Of a DNA stretch of 64,000 nt, positions 1 to 11,740 are shown piece by piece (within the stretch, counting starts at the first letter, position 1; each line of letters begins with the position of its first letter). This DNA is from Anoplolepis gracilipes (taxonomy: Eukaryota; Arthropoda; Insecta; Hymenoptera; Formicidae), in contig NC_132970.1 in NCBI RefSeq assembly GCF_047496725.1, positions 22,098,001 to 22,162,000 of the forward strand, in the 5' to 3' direction. The notes beneath the pieces are model-generated. The model made no database searches. It was not told where the DNA came from and saw only the letters and a list, made by a program, of their open reading frames with translations. The position numbers were made by a program, and so were the translations under genes.

Positions 1-595
1 CGTGTTTGCGAGTGATATTTCGTTATTTCTTTTTTATCAGTTGATTAATTAATTTTCTTTCGATACATAAACTTGTACAAAATGATTACGCAATCGCTTC
101 TACATCGGTACAAACAGATCAGAAAGTTTATTATCGAATGTGTACAATCTTACATAATCGCTTAAAGAATCAATAAAAAAATTATTAATTCAAGTTTTAC
201 ATAATAATCTATTTTTATAATGTCTGATTAATATTTTGTATAAATGCAAGATGCACCTACGTACGTAAATCAATGAGACATTTTAAATGAAAATCAAAAA
301 TAATTATTCGAATGTATCTTCTCGTATCATTTTTCGATTAATATTTAAGCCTAGATATCTTTATAAAATATTATATTATAATTGAAGATATGATTTCTCT
401 CTCAAAGAACACATTTATAATAAAACACACGTATATAATACATATCAAAGTTATATTAACAAGAGTTTTAAATTAAAAATTAACAAACTAATAAAATCCA
501 TTATTTGAGTAATCTAATAACTACATCGTATATATAGTATGCTGTCATATTCAATAATAGACGTACCTTTCGTACAAAAATAAAATTCGATCTAA
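1..595. other. AT-rich spacer, no gene seen
   Basis: AT-rich DNA with scattered stops in all frames. I see no gene, RNA gene or organised repeat. Confidence 0.6.
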
Positions 596-912
596 TCATA
601 TTAGCTTCCCCGACTTAAAACTCATCCTCACGGAGGCATTCGCAATAACCTCAGACAGAAAAATATCATAGTACGTATCAATCGCCGGATTCTCGATTAT
701 CCGAGCATGGCCGAAGGTGTCCAAAAAATTCGCAGCGTCCATTCCGGCTCTCGGACTACCGATATAGGGACGAGACACGAAAGGGAATGAATGCAGACGG
801 GACAGGTAAGGTATTTGACGGTCTATGGTGCCTGGGGTACGTCGAGGGCAGACTATATAATTTCCCTTGAGGGAGATCGGGATGGGCGATAGGGGGGTGG
901 GCCGGAGGGGCT
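596..912 (-). other. Unassigned open frame, possible exon
   Basis: A frame of about 105 codons is open on the minus strand from just after a pyrimidine-rich stretch ending in TAG (near 913-930, minus-strand reading), which resembles a splice acceptor, to a TGA at 596-598. The distal half, from about residue 58, has mixed third positions and a balanced composition with acidic, aromatic and aliphatic residues, unlike the Pro/Arg/Ser-rich frames in most islands here. I do not recognise the protein, and no domain or motif is visible. The first half is proline-rich and overlaps other open frames, as expected for chance openness in a GC-rich island. No convincing downstream donor is seen. It could be a terminal exon, a decayed coding fragment or, most likely, chance. 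Confidence 0.15.
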
Positions 913-1320
913 AGCGAAAAAGAGGAGATCGGCGTGTTTTCCAGGTGGGGAGGTGGTGCCGCGCTCATCCGCGAGCCCATCAACGCAACCATCCTCCGAC
1001 AATCGATTATTATCTTTCCAATTTGCATAGCAACCGAGCTCTTGTTCAAATCTGCACCCCCTGTTTCGACCCCTTTGGCAACCCCTTGCAAATCCTGCCC
1101 TGGCCGCCAGCGTGACTCCTCGTCAGGCACTCCGTATCGTTTCTGTTACGCTGTCGGCTTTTTTTCCGTCCCGGGCATTCACGTTCAATCTCCTTGCCGG
1201 GGATGAGTCGGGGGGATAACTTGAGGGCGCTCTCGAAATCGTGAGGCGGCTTATGTCCCGTTTCGCACGTGGCGTGTTCATTTTTTTCGGCGCAATCCCG
1301 AATTTTAATCTAACGTCTTG
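596..1320. promoter_or_regulatory. GC/CpG-rich island, candidate regulatory DNA
   Basis: This stretch is clearly GC- and CpG-richer than the AT-rich DNA on both sides, with G-rich runs at about 888-956 and C-rich runs at about 1055-1110. Openness on both strands follows from composition. No core promoter is evident. A conserved noncoding or regulatory element is possible but unproven. Confidence 0.3.
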
Positions 1321-2480
1321 TTGTAAGCAACGATTTTTTTTTCATTGGAATATTGAATGCAATTATCGGTTGGGATATTTATGATAACATGAAATTATAA
1401 TATCTCTCAAAAATACATACACATATATACTTAAATACCTATATATATATATGTGTCTGTAAATAAAATGATTAAGAATGCCAATCTGCAGATCTCACAT
1501 ACAGACATTCATCTACAATCAAATAAAACGAATGTGTTGAGCAAAGTAAAATAAAGACTTCGTGCCTTGGACATAAATAAATTTATTTTATGCGCGAAAT
1601 AAATCTGTAATGTACTGCATATATCTGACGTTTCATATATTGGATTTTCTTCTAAAATGCATTATTGATTCTTAAGCCCGCACATTGTGACACATGGCAC
1701 TTTTTCCTTTCAATATCTTTTTCTTTCTTTTTATTCCTTCATTGTCAGTCATACTTATCCCTTATTTAATACCATGCAACTGCATATTTAGATATTCATC
1801 ATGTTACTTATACGCCATACGACAGTGCGCTTTTCTAAATTTTCATGATTTCGTAACATGTGTCTCGCGACGACGACATGCACCAGATTTAACGAATATT
1901 TACTTCTTGACGTTTCTTCGATTGCATTCCAACCACATCGCACCGTTATTTTAAGCATTATAATATATAGTATTATTTTAGTTAATTATCTTAATTATCT
2001 TAATCACATTTATCATAAAACAATGAGAAAAATTATATATATATATATATAATTTTAATTAATTAAATAATAATTAATTAAAATAATAAAAATAAAATAT
2101 ATATTAAATATTTTTTTCTTAATTTGGAAATTCTCTCGCAAATTTATTTATAATTATAATTTTATTATAATATATATTTTTTTCATTTAAGAAGTATATA
2201 ATAACGGAACGAGTAATTTAAAAAAATTACGAAAAAAATATTATAGATTGTAGAAGATTCTAAAAGTATCTATTACAAATATTTTAGATATCACATTTTT
2301 TTTGTACAAAATATTGAAACTAAATTAAGAAATTCTATTTCCGATAAATAACAAATTGGTGTTTTTTTTAACAAAAACAGAATACAATTCTCTGCAATGA
2401 AGATATCTAAATTTATCTTTTATAGATTGTCTTTATCGACAACCAACGTATCAATTATATCATTTACGACACCCCTTTCT
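1321..2480. other. AT-rich spacer, no gene seen
   Basis: Very AT-rich DNA with a short (TA)n run near 2036-2051 and many T/A homopolymers. A small frame at about 1694-1954 is rich in Phe, Leu and Ile, as expected of T-rich sequence, and matches nothing I know. Confidence 0.6.
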
Positions 2481-2930
2481 AAATTCCATCAACGTTGAAC
2501 ATTTATTCGACGTTCTACCCAACGTGCGTTAAATTACATTTCTCGTTTATTCTGGAATTCGCGAACTGTACCCCTACATTAAATAATACGATATCAAAAG
2601 CCTGCCCTGCAATCGAATATATCGACTGGATCAGGCGCATGCCTGTCGCCCAACCAGGTCAAAAATACGCGTGGCCAAATACCGGCCCTAATAGACTTTC
2701 CATGTCGGCGATAAGATTAAAAATGAAAACGACGCGTATTTCTGTCAGTCGGCCACCCGGTCGATTTTATTCGACAACCAGTGCAAATTACTTGGCAATG
2801 ATGCCATTATTGACAGTTTACGGTACTAACAAAAGTCGTAAAAGAGCTGCTGATAATCAAATAAGACTCGATTGTTTGGAGTATGTGACACGCAAATTTT
2901 CTTTGTTTTCATTACATTTATAAAGATTAA
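2481..2930. other. Intermediate-GC patch with an unsupported frame
   Basis: A plus-strand frame of 142 codons (2495-2923) starts at TTG just after an in-frame TAA and ends at TAA. It has no ATG at its start, no recognisable domain and no splice-like boundary. The patch is richer in GC and CpG than its surroundings, especially 2600-2780. I regard it as noncoding, possibly conserved, sequence. Confidence 0.3.
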
Positions 2931-3099
2931 ATTTTTAATTGTTGATACATATATATATTTTTTTCTTATACACATAATAACTGACGATCTTTATTAATTG
3001 TTTAAATATAAATTGTAATCATTCAATATATATTTTTGTATTAGACTTTAACACAAATTTATTGAATAAATGAGATATCATATATATAATGTTGCTTTC

Positions 3100-3490
3100 T
3101 CGATAGTCACATCGACTTCTCAACTGTCTTTCTTTTGACGGTCTGGAGAATGAACGAGGCATGTCGTTGGATGGTCCAGAGGGTTGGAATCCCTCCTTTA
3201 TAAAATCTTTGACACGTCACCGAGCGAAGCAGCGCCACCACAGTCATTAATAACTTTTAGGTGGCAGATTTTGCGCGTATTAATCCACCATATTATACCG
3301 CGAAGCTGTGCAGAGGGCAATCCCCCTTTTGGTGCCATCGCCTGTTGGTTCTCGCTCTGCACCCCCTGTGGGGAGAGGCAACCGGATAGCTGAGTCGACG
3401 TCTCCTTAATGAAAAATCTGAATCCGGAGCGCGTCTTTTCTTTCGTCCATCGCGCTCGACAAATTTTCGCCGATCCAACGGTAAGTCCCT
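3100..3490. promoter_or_regulatory. GC/CpG-rich island, candidate regulatory DNA
   Basis: A compact patch of mixed composition with homeodomain-type TAAT/ATTA cores around 3245-3296, followed by a GC-rich part to about 3480. Frames on both strands overlap and none is convincing. Regulatory function is inferred only from contrast with the surroundings. Confidence 0.25.
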
Positions 3491-3706
3491 TAATGATAAT
3501 GACCGACCGAATCGTATTTAAAAAAGTCAGATATTTTATTCACAGATATCTTATTCAAGAAAAAAAGAGAAAGAGAGAGACATTCAAATAAATATTTAAG
3601 TATATAAATATAACATACAAAATAATAAAATAAATAATCATAAAACACTATATATTATTTTTTGTCCATTACTATTTAGTATTTTGTTCAAGATTTGTCA
3701 CAAAAT

Positions 3707-3708
<2 letters not shown>

Positions 3709-3741
<33 letters not shown>
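3709..3741. repeat. (AT)n microsatellite, 33 bp
   Basis: An uninterrupted alternating A/T tract in AT-rich spacer DNA; likely length-polymorphic. Confidence 0.95.
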
Positions 3742-3743
<2 letters not shown>

Positions 3744-4061
3744 GGTTATTTTCTAACAATACATCTTTCAAAATAAAATCAGTACTTTATATTGATATAA
3801 AAAAGTCTTTACTTCTCTGTATCATTATATGTATCGTTTGTATCATATGTTATGATATCAATATTTCTATTCTAATTGTAAGAAATAAAATGATAAAATT
3901 AAAGCAAATTAAGGTAAATTAGTTAAATAATTAAAATGCAATCAATACAGACATATTTTGACATTAACTAATATTAATTAATATTTATAAATTTAATTAA
4001 TATTATATTTATATAATTATAAAATAATAAAATAATTTTATTTAAAATAATATTATAAAGC

Positions 4062-4135
4062 AAAATTTATTATAGTATATTTTAAAATTTATTATATATA
4101 TATAATAAGTTTTAAAATATACTATAATAAATTTT
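4062..4135. repeat. Perfect 26-bp inverted repeat with 22-base loop
   Basis: Bases 4062-4087 and 4110-4135 are exact reverse complements, separated by an AT-rich 22-base loop. The arms are almost purely A/T, so chance or AT-tract slippage is possible, but the exact match over 26 bases stands out. It could be the core of a small MITE, a cruciform-prone site or a transcript hairpin. Confidence 0.85.
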
Positions 4136-4239
4136 CCTCTAAATATATATAGTATATTATAATAGGCCTTAATGATTTAATTTTATTATTTCCTTTAAGG
4201 TAAAATTTTAACGAGATAATATCGTTTTTATTAAAATAA

Positions 4240-5150
4240 CAATACTTCAGATACTGCCCTTCCGTCGCAAGATCTAGAGTTCATCGACTCCGCCATGTTC
4301 TTCTCCCTTCATCGTGCTGACAATAAGACAACGGGAGATATCCATATCCACTGTGAAGCTACGAAACCATCCCCGACTTTTCTCATTTCTGTTTGCAGGG
4401 ACGACCAAACGGCCGTAATGTGCTCGCGTGGCAAATTAACAAACGCCTGAGGAATGAACCGACTCTGTTCCTCCTTCGCCATCAGCCTTTCCGCCCCTTT
4501 CGGCGCACACCCCTTTCTTCCCTTCCCCTCTTATACACATTCTTTCTCTTTCTCGCTCCTTCTCTCTTTCTCATCATGCTAAGGAAGTATATTGTCTTAC
4601 AGTAGCGACGATAAACTTCTCTCTCTTTCTCTCTGTGCAAATTTCATGTACAATTAGAAGGCTTTTGTAGAAGCTAAACTGCTAATAGTCCCCGAGTAGA
4701 GGCTCGCGCCCTTCCGCCAACCCCCTTCTTGCCACCGTGCACCTCATTTCGCGTGACAGTCGTTCTCCACGTCGCCATCCTTCTCTTCACCGCGTCGTAC
4801 TCGACTGTCTTTCCCTGCGCGCGTAAACCCTGGGTTCTTCATCCCTTTCCGGAGCTCGCGTTAACCCGTCCTCTCGGCTCACGTCATCTCGTAGAACGTG
4901 CCCGCCAATTTACTCCTCTTACGAGTCAAGCCAACCCCTTCTGCTCCAAATCGAGGTGAGAGAATTCGGCGACGATAAAGGCGGCGCTACGAGACTTATT
5001 GTGGATTATAAACTAAGATTGTTTTCATTAAACGCGGCGTTTTCCTTCAGCCCCTGCGACCAACCCTTTTTAGCTTATATTGACTCTCAGATAAATACAA
5101 AGAACAGAAGACTCGTTGTCACTTTGGTAAAAACAATGCGTATTGTATGA
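4240..5150. promoter_or_regulatory. GC/CpG-rich island, pyrimidine-rich on plus strand
   Basis: A long island with pyrimidine-rich plus-strand stretches at about 4500-4650 and 4700-4810 and dense CpG at 4780-4990. Small frames at about 4393-4605, 4729-4959 and 4956-5150 are low-complexity or unrecognised. No core promoter motif is clear; it may be conserved regulatory sequence. Confidence 0.3.
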
Positions 5151-5244
5151 AATCATATGTATGGATACATTCAAGTGCTTATGAATCTTCTCAGTTATTT
5201 CATAACAGAGAATATTTTAAATATTGCATCTCTCACAATTGTTC

Positions 5245-5796
5245 TTAAAAGGAAATTTTTTTAAATTCGAAAATTTTTATTTTAATGAAATTTTATACAC
5301 ATATAGGAGAGGCAAATAGATAAATTTAGAAATTTCAAGTGTTCAAAAACAATTCTAAGAGGTGAAATCATTCTTGATTCGAGCGATTTTTTTATTTTCT
5401 GAATATCTCCAAAATTATTCGAGATATATAAAAAAATATTTTATACACAAATTTCATAGTAAAAGCACTTCTATTTAACCACATTAATCAAATTTTTAAA
5501 AATAATATTTTTAAAAAAATTGAAATTAAAAAATTATTTTTTCAAAATATTAATATATAATTGAATAGAAGTGTTTTTACTATGAAACTTTTATATAAAA
5601 GTTTTTTTCATATTTGGAATAATTTTTGAGACATTAAGAAAATAAAAAATATCACTCTACATATAAAGAGTGATTTCACTTCTAGAATCATTTTTGGGCC
5701 ACAACTAAAAATTTCTAAATTCATTTGTCTCCCCTGCATGTGTGTAAAGTTTCATTAAAATCAGAATTTTCCAGTTCGAAAAGTTCTTTTATTCGT
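5245..5796. mobile_element. Long fold-back (palindromic) element, about 550 bp
   Basis: The left half (about 5245-5515) and right half (about 5516-5796) are imperfect reverse complements over almost their full length. Paired landmarks include TTAGAAATTT near 5325 with AAATTTCTAA near 5710, GGTGAAATCA near 5362 with TGATTTCACT near 5671, and CATAGTAAAAGCACTTCTAT at 5455-5474 with a near-complement at about 5564-5583. The centre is A/T-rich and also roughly complementary, so only a short loop remains. No open frame or transposase is present. This fits a non-autonomous fold-back element or MITE, or an inverted duplication; if transcribed it would form a very long hairpin RNA. Exact ends and target-site duplication are not clear by eye. 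Confidence 0.85.
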
Positions 5797-7000
5797 GCAA
5801 AATATAATTGCGTGATTAAATTGCTTTTGTCTTCTTCGTACGAAGTGTGCAGTTTTTTAACTGAATCAACAGTGTAAAAATAATTACATTAAATAATGGT
5901 AAATTGTTACATACATGTATATTAATATAAAAATACAGATTAGCAAACTTCTATAATTAATGTTTAAGAAAGTATATATTATTTTGTTGCATACAGCATA
6001 TTTTTTTATATTATGTTAACTCGCTGCTTATAAATTAGTTTCATATTACAATAATATTATGACTGAAATATAAGAGTTAAAACGCACGTGTTTTGACGGC
6101 CACTTAATCGAGTATGACGCGTGGAGACCGCTTTGCCAATGCGATAAAGAGTATGCGGTTGCACACGGATTATGCTAATTGGAATCTAAGGTCTCATACT
6201 TGCGTCGTAACTGAATATATCTCACTTCTAATTATGTATTTAAACATTCTATCGAGAAAGAGCTAGACTGAGAATATTAAATATTCATAGAAAAAATTTA
6301 ACTGTCTTGCATATAATATTTAAATCAAGCATCTTTAAAACGGTCTATTTTTCCTCTAAGAGACATTCTAATTCTTATTATTTTTTAAAAATTATCCTAT
6401 GTGACGCATCTATCTTTGCGCAAAAGTGAACACGAAAAACAAATTTATGGGAGAGAGGACGGCACTAACAGCGCTTTACCTTTTCTAAAAGGAAAAGTAG
6501 AAGACGACCTGCGAAGAAAGGACTCTTTATTATATCTCCTTTTTTAATTCGGGACGGTTTCCGGCACAGCGCAAATATACGACCAACGGCTTTTTTTATC
6601 TCTGAAGGAGGCTATTGTCGCACGTGACTCTTAGTCTCACAAGTGAAGAATCAGACGGACATAACTATGCAATATATCATTAATTCAAAAGCGAAGATTA
6701 TAGCTTTTAAAGAATAAATAATTATCAATAATTAAATTCCTACTTATCATTATATATATCAATCACGAAATTATAATCTGTCAAATAACATTTTCAGATT
6801 CTGATCAGAATAATATAGTTTCGAAAAAATTCAAAATTAATATTCCACATTAAATAATTGTATTTAAATAATTCTGCTCACCTTCAAGAATAGCTTCAAC
6901 TATATCTACATATATCAAAAAATAAAAAGTTTAAATATTGCAGTATTTTATTATTTTATAATAAATATACAGTATCAAATTTTGAAATTGTTTAAATATA
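5797..7000. other. Spacer with small CpG-containing patches
   Basis: Mostly AT-rich. Short richer patches at about 6085-6215 and 6405-6660 carry CpGs but no open frame of note. No repeat or RNA gene is recognised. Confidence 0.5.
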
Positions 7001-7380
7001 TATCTCTAAAACGCAGAGACAAAGACAAAACACTTTAGGCGCAAATAATTAGATAAGAATAATATAATGCGGTTATGACACACGTGCCAATTAACGCATA
7101 CCAAGCGCAGCGTAGAATTCGCGTTTGCGCCGCTGGACGCAGCAAAGACATGGCGAGCCAGAAGTAGGAGGTAAAGAGAGGACGTGACGATAACTGGGCT
7201 AATGTGCAATAATGAACACGGTTGCTTATCAAATGGCCCTGACGGTTCTCTTCCTGCTGCCTGTATAACTTACGACCGTGTCTTTCATGAACCGCGAAAT
7301 GCGATTGTAACGCGTGTAATGATGCGCGGCAACGTCCGACTATTTCACGATATTTCGCAACTCGCGTGAAACGAGAAGTT
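7000..7380. promoter_or_regulatory. CpG-rich patch, candidate regulatory DNA
   Basis: An intermediate-GC patch with overlapping short frames on both strands (7035-7418 minus, 7184-7369 plus). The overlap argues against either being coding, and neither matches a family I know. Confidence 0.25.
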
Positions 7381-8020
7381 GCTAAACAACACAATATTAA
7401 ATACATAATATTACCCATTTTACAAATTTGATAAATTAATTAAATAATAAATATATTTAGCAAATTTTGCATGTAATTTCTTCATTAAAATATTATAATT
7501 AACAAAATTATAATTATATAATTATAAACAATTTCTTTATTAAAAAATCATATTAAAATAATAACAAGACGAAAAAAATAAGCTAATCTAATGCAACAGA
7601 GAACAACAATTTTAATTTAATTTGACATTCCGTGTTATACTGAAAACTTTGATGGTAAAATTTATTTAATAGCATAAATTAGTAACTGAGCTTTCAATGC
7701 TTTAAAAAATATTTTTCAATATAAATATTTAACTTGTAGAATATTTTCTAAAAAATGAGAAATAATTCAAGACCAAACTTATTGTTAGTATAATGAATCT
7801 GTTTTCCTCTCTGCTATTTTTTAATCTTCAATCCCAAATTTTCGTTGTCACTTTACATACCATTCTTATGTAGGCACATCATTAATAAATGCATCAATAA
7901 ATAAAATTGCAAAAAGTTATTTTCTTAAGATTAAAATAAAAATTATAATTCTGGAGCGTAATTTTTTGTTTTACTCCTTCTTACACAGTGTATTATTTTA
8001 TTTTTAAACTTATTATCCTT
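7381..8020. other. AT-rich spacer, no gene seen
   Basis: AT-rich DNA with no open frame or organised repeat. Confidence 0.6.
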
Positions 8021-8640
8021 GATCCGTGAATAGTCCGCCTTTTATGACTAATAAATTATATAGAGAAACAAGCGGCGAAAACAGAGTGCAAATAAATCTA
8101 GCATCGCGGACGCAAAAGAATGCATATCACAGCTGTTCGTGCTATATGAACTGCACTCTACAATCCCGCTGTTTTCTGCGTTTTCTTATATTGGAAACGC
8201 GCGGGCCTTTACATATCATCGATTGTAACACGATCGGAAAAAATTCACGCGGATTCATCCTTACCAAGAAAATTCAAAAATTGTTAATCTTGATCAGTTG
8301 TTTTATCATCACAAAAACACGCATTATATCAATTATTGGCTCCTCGTACGATTGATATATTTTCGCGCATTGCACACGTAACAGTATACACATTTACATA
8401 CGGTATGTACGTGGATATAGTATGCATATGGAGCTCTTCGTGCTAAGAATAGGCAACATACAGACGGTCGGATATAGCTAGGACTTTGTGCCTATAAGCG
8501 AGCAGGTCATTGGCATTAGGGGTTGGAAGGGTGTGCATTTGTGCGCGATGCGCGCGTTCGTTCGCGATTCAGTCCTCAGTACCGATCTGCCTTCGATCGC
8601 CAGTATCGCTCAGTGTCAAAGTTCAAATTCGGAGTAATTT
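8021..8640 (+). promoter_or_regulatory. Promoter-like CpG patch with Inr motifs
   Basis: The patch has TATAAG at 8493-8498, a CpG-rich block at about 8535-8600, and two arthropod initiator-like cores, TCAGT at 8569-8573 and CAGTA at 8577-8581. The TATA-like motif is about 75 bp upstream of the first initiator, too far for a classical TATA-Inr pair, and no downstream promoter element is evident at the usual distance. The small frame at 8026-8355 upstream has no recognisable product. Promoter function, for a first noncoding exon or a noncoding RNA, is speculative. Confidence 0.2.
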
Positions 8641-8979
8641 AGATTACATTCTGCATTAGATAAATCCATTAGATTAACGGATAACAAATTAATCCGCAAT
8701 TTTTATAAGTTCGTACTTTGTACGAGAACGAATATGATTAAACGATTTACATGCAAATTATATAGTGTGATTTGATTATACAATTAATTTGTCGATCGTA
8801 AATTAGATAAAAGTTTAATGTCATTTGAATCTTTTTAACTAACTTGGCTCGAGATAATGAAACGGCATAAAGAAATTACCATTCCGATTTTTTTTTACAA
8901 TTTAATTTAGTCCTATGAACGCGCGTGTCTGGCAATGTGAAAAAGTTCTCGCAGATTTTTATGTAAAATAATTATGTAA

Positions 8980-9021
<42 letters not shown>

Positions 9022-9030
9022 TATACATTT
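8641..9030. other. AT-rich spacer ending in a microsatellite
   Basis: AT-rich DNA; the last 50 bases are an alternating A/T tract listed separately. Confidence 0.6.
8979..9028. repeat. (AT)n microsatellite, 50 bp alternating tract
   Basis: A perfectly alternating purine-pyrimidine tract, mostly AT with single GT and AC steps near its ends. Confidence 0.95.
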
Positions 9031-9860
9031 CTCTTTCATTTCAACATGTCATCGTGTACCTACACGCGATATATCTACCACTGGTACTTCGTACTCTCGC
9101 AATAATCAATATGCCCATTACAGAGTACGATTAATATTCTATTTTCTAAGTTTTCAATCGCAAGATACACACGGCGCGAGAGGCGCAGCTTATAGCCGTC
9201 TATATTTAAATAACCGCCCCTTCGATTAAAAACGACGCGGCGCACTTTCGCAAAGTGACGCCCGCTGACTTCGATCAGATCGCTGATTTCAATTTAATGG
9301 CCTGTCACTCCGCTCTTTGCCCGTTAATTTTTCCGATATCGACGATCAACGCGCGCGGTCCTGTTTGTTCTTTCTGTTTTCCGTACGCGTCATGTCGCGC
9401 CACGCCGAGTTGTGCGCCGCGCCATTCATATATCCTACCGCGCGAAACTTTCGTCTGTTTATATCCACATAAATTCTCACACTATATATATATATATATA
9501 TATATGTATACAGCCGCGCGATACTCTCCTCCCTTCCGCGTCCGTCATAGATATATCGACTCATCGATCCACTTTATCAGTCTCTTCCTAACCGCGATAT
9601 TTCCCACGACCAATCACCTGGGAACTTTCGCTGCCAGGCTCCTGGTCTCTTTTTTTTTTTTTTTAATTTTTTCATTTCACTACCACATCACGGCTTCCGC
9701 CGCGAAATTGGAGAGCGAAATGCAGGCCGCGCCACGGTGTTACGCTGCAATCAGTATGATACAATCGCGGCATCGACTAACATCGGCATCAGCGTGCATA
9801 GGATAGTCGGTATTTATAGTCGCTTACGTTCGCGATGCGGACCTGATTATTACCCGAATG
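9031..9860. promoter_or_regulatory. GC/CpG-rich island interrupted by (AT)n
   Basis: CpG-rich DNA around 9160-9470 and 9510-9800, split by an alternating A/T tract at 9483-9512 and containing a T homopolymer near 9650-9664. A 183-codon plus-strand frame (9255-9806) is translated straight through both low-complexity tracts and is overlapped by a minus-strand frame, so I do not treat it as a gene. A/T-rich TATA-like words occur near 9212-9220 without a clear initiator. Confidence 0.3.
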
Positions 9861-11740
9861 AGCTATTTATCTCCATTTAAGCCAGGCAAATATATTCCCA
9901 TCGTTGTGTTTGTAAAATTAAAAGTATAATAAAAATATTAACTGTAATAAAAAAAATATTCCTTTTTTTCCGTCTAAAAAGTATAATAAAAATAAATATT
10001 CTTTTTTACTGCAATTATTTCATCTGGTAGCGTGTTTAAATATTTACAAACATCGTTTAGAGAGAAATTTTTATGATACATGTAATATATACAATGATAT
10101 TGTATATCTGTAAAAAAAATATTCGTTATATTTTTTCTTCCGATAATATATTAATAAAAATTCTAGGTATATTGAAATAATTTTTTATTGAAAGCACAAC
10201 ATAATGTAAAATATCATTTTTTGTACAAAAATCTTTTAAACTATTTACAAAATATGTGATGCTTTTTTTTTGACTATAATACACAACACAATACCAAGAA
10301 AGCATTGTCAACGATCATGTCGGTAACAACAAATCAATCCTTTCGTACAAATGCTGTGATGGATGAATACATAATAGAACTAGCGGCATGCTTAATGCAG
10401 GAATCAAACGTTCCGATGTAGGTTTATGGTATCAAGCAATACTGCGTTTACGATCGATACAAGTGCTTGTATCGGAATTAGAATGGTTTAGAGAGCATGA
10501 CTAAATACTGACGAACGCAAACTAACGTCACCTTTGTTTGGCTCTTTAAATATCACAAGAACCCGATCGTGTTCTATCTATATTTTTTATTGTATAATAA
10601 TAATACATGAAAATTATATATTTCATAAATATTTCAAATATATATATATGTATATATCAGTATAACTTTTTAATCCTATTTGATTTTGATAATTAAAAAT
10701 AAACAGGATTAAAAAATCAAATTGATATTTAATATTTTTTAAAGATCTTTAATAAAGCGAAAATATATTTTTTTTATTGGGAATTTAGTCAATTAATATG
10801 TAAATGTTATTTTTGTTTCTGTACATTTAAATTCATGCAATATTATTATCCCCTATAAAACTTTAAATAGTAAATTATTTTAAAATATGTATTTTATAAC
10901 ACACATCTTATAAAAATTATCACTCTTATGTTCGAAAAGAACAAGCAATAACGTTGGTAAGAGAAATTGCGAATCGCGTTTTGGTGCGAATTTTTTGGCA
11001 CGGAGAAATTATCGACGGCTGGCCAAATATTAAAAGGTCCATTAATTTATCGTAACGTATCGTTAGCGGTTAATATGTTACACATCAGGCACATGTATGC
11101 ATTACATAACTTGATGGCAAAACGCCAGTAATGCAAGGAATTCATCACCAGCACGATAGGTATGTAGAATACGATATTGCGAATTAAATACAATCGGGAT
11201 TTATAATAAAGCCAACGTACACCCTCATCGTTACAATATTTTTGTGCATTCGCATTATGCGGTATGTTACTGATAAACTAGCGTTAAAAATATCACTCTT
11301 TCAACAAATCATTCATAACATGCCTGTCTTCGAAATGTCTGTAATTTTGTTTTATTATAAAAATATTTTAAAATATATACAAAATTTCAAAAATTTTAAA
11401 TAATCTGTCTACTTGCAAATGAACGACTTTACACATGATTCTGATATTCATAAAAATTAAAGACCATAATTGTGTCGTTAAGATTTTCTAGATTTTTATA
11501 TAAAAAAATATTTAAATTTCTAGAGCTATTTTTTTTAGATTGTGTGAAAAATTTTCATCTTTGAAGATTCTCTCTCTCTCTCTCTCTCTCTCTCTCCTTG
11601 TTCTTTCGAGATGTTAAATACTGACTGGAATATTAGAACTTTCGAGTATTTCAAGATTCAAGAAAGTGATGTTAAAAGAAGAAATATAGTTTAATAATGA
11701 ATTATGTATAACAAATAGCAACACGCGTATCGTCAGGTAT
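9861..11740. other. AT-rich spacer with a CT microsatellite
   Basis: Mostly AT-rich, with slightly richer parts at about 10310-10560 and 10920-11290. A 32-base pyrimidine tract, mostly (CT)n, runs 11568-11599. A short imperfect inverted pair flanks about 10670-10712. No gene is seen. Confidence 0.55.
11568..11599. repeat. (CT)n microsatellite, 32-bp pyrimidine tract
   Basis: Uninterrupted pyrimidines on the plus strand, mostly CT dinucleotides. Confidence 0.95.

Larger units (their letters stand above)
3491..4240. other. AT-rich spacer with microsatellite and hairpin
   Basis: AT-rich spacer containing the (AT)n tract at 3709-3741 and a perfect hairpin at 4062-4135, listed separately. Nothing else is recognised. 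Confidence 0.6.

Noticed and set aside
2495..2923. 142-codon plus-strand frame.
   Set aside because: It begins at TTG just after an in-frame stop, has no splice-like boundary and no known motif. It is longer than most chance frames here but still unsupported.
9255..9806. 183-codon plus-strand frame.
   Set aside because: It reads straight through an (AT)n microsatellite and a T homopolymer, has no recognisable domain and is overlapped on the other strand.
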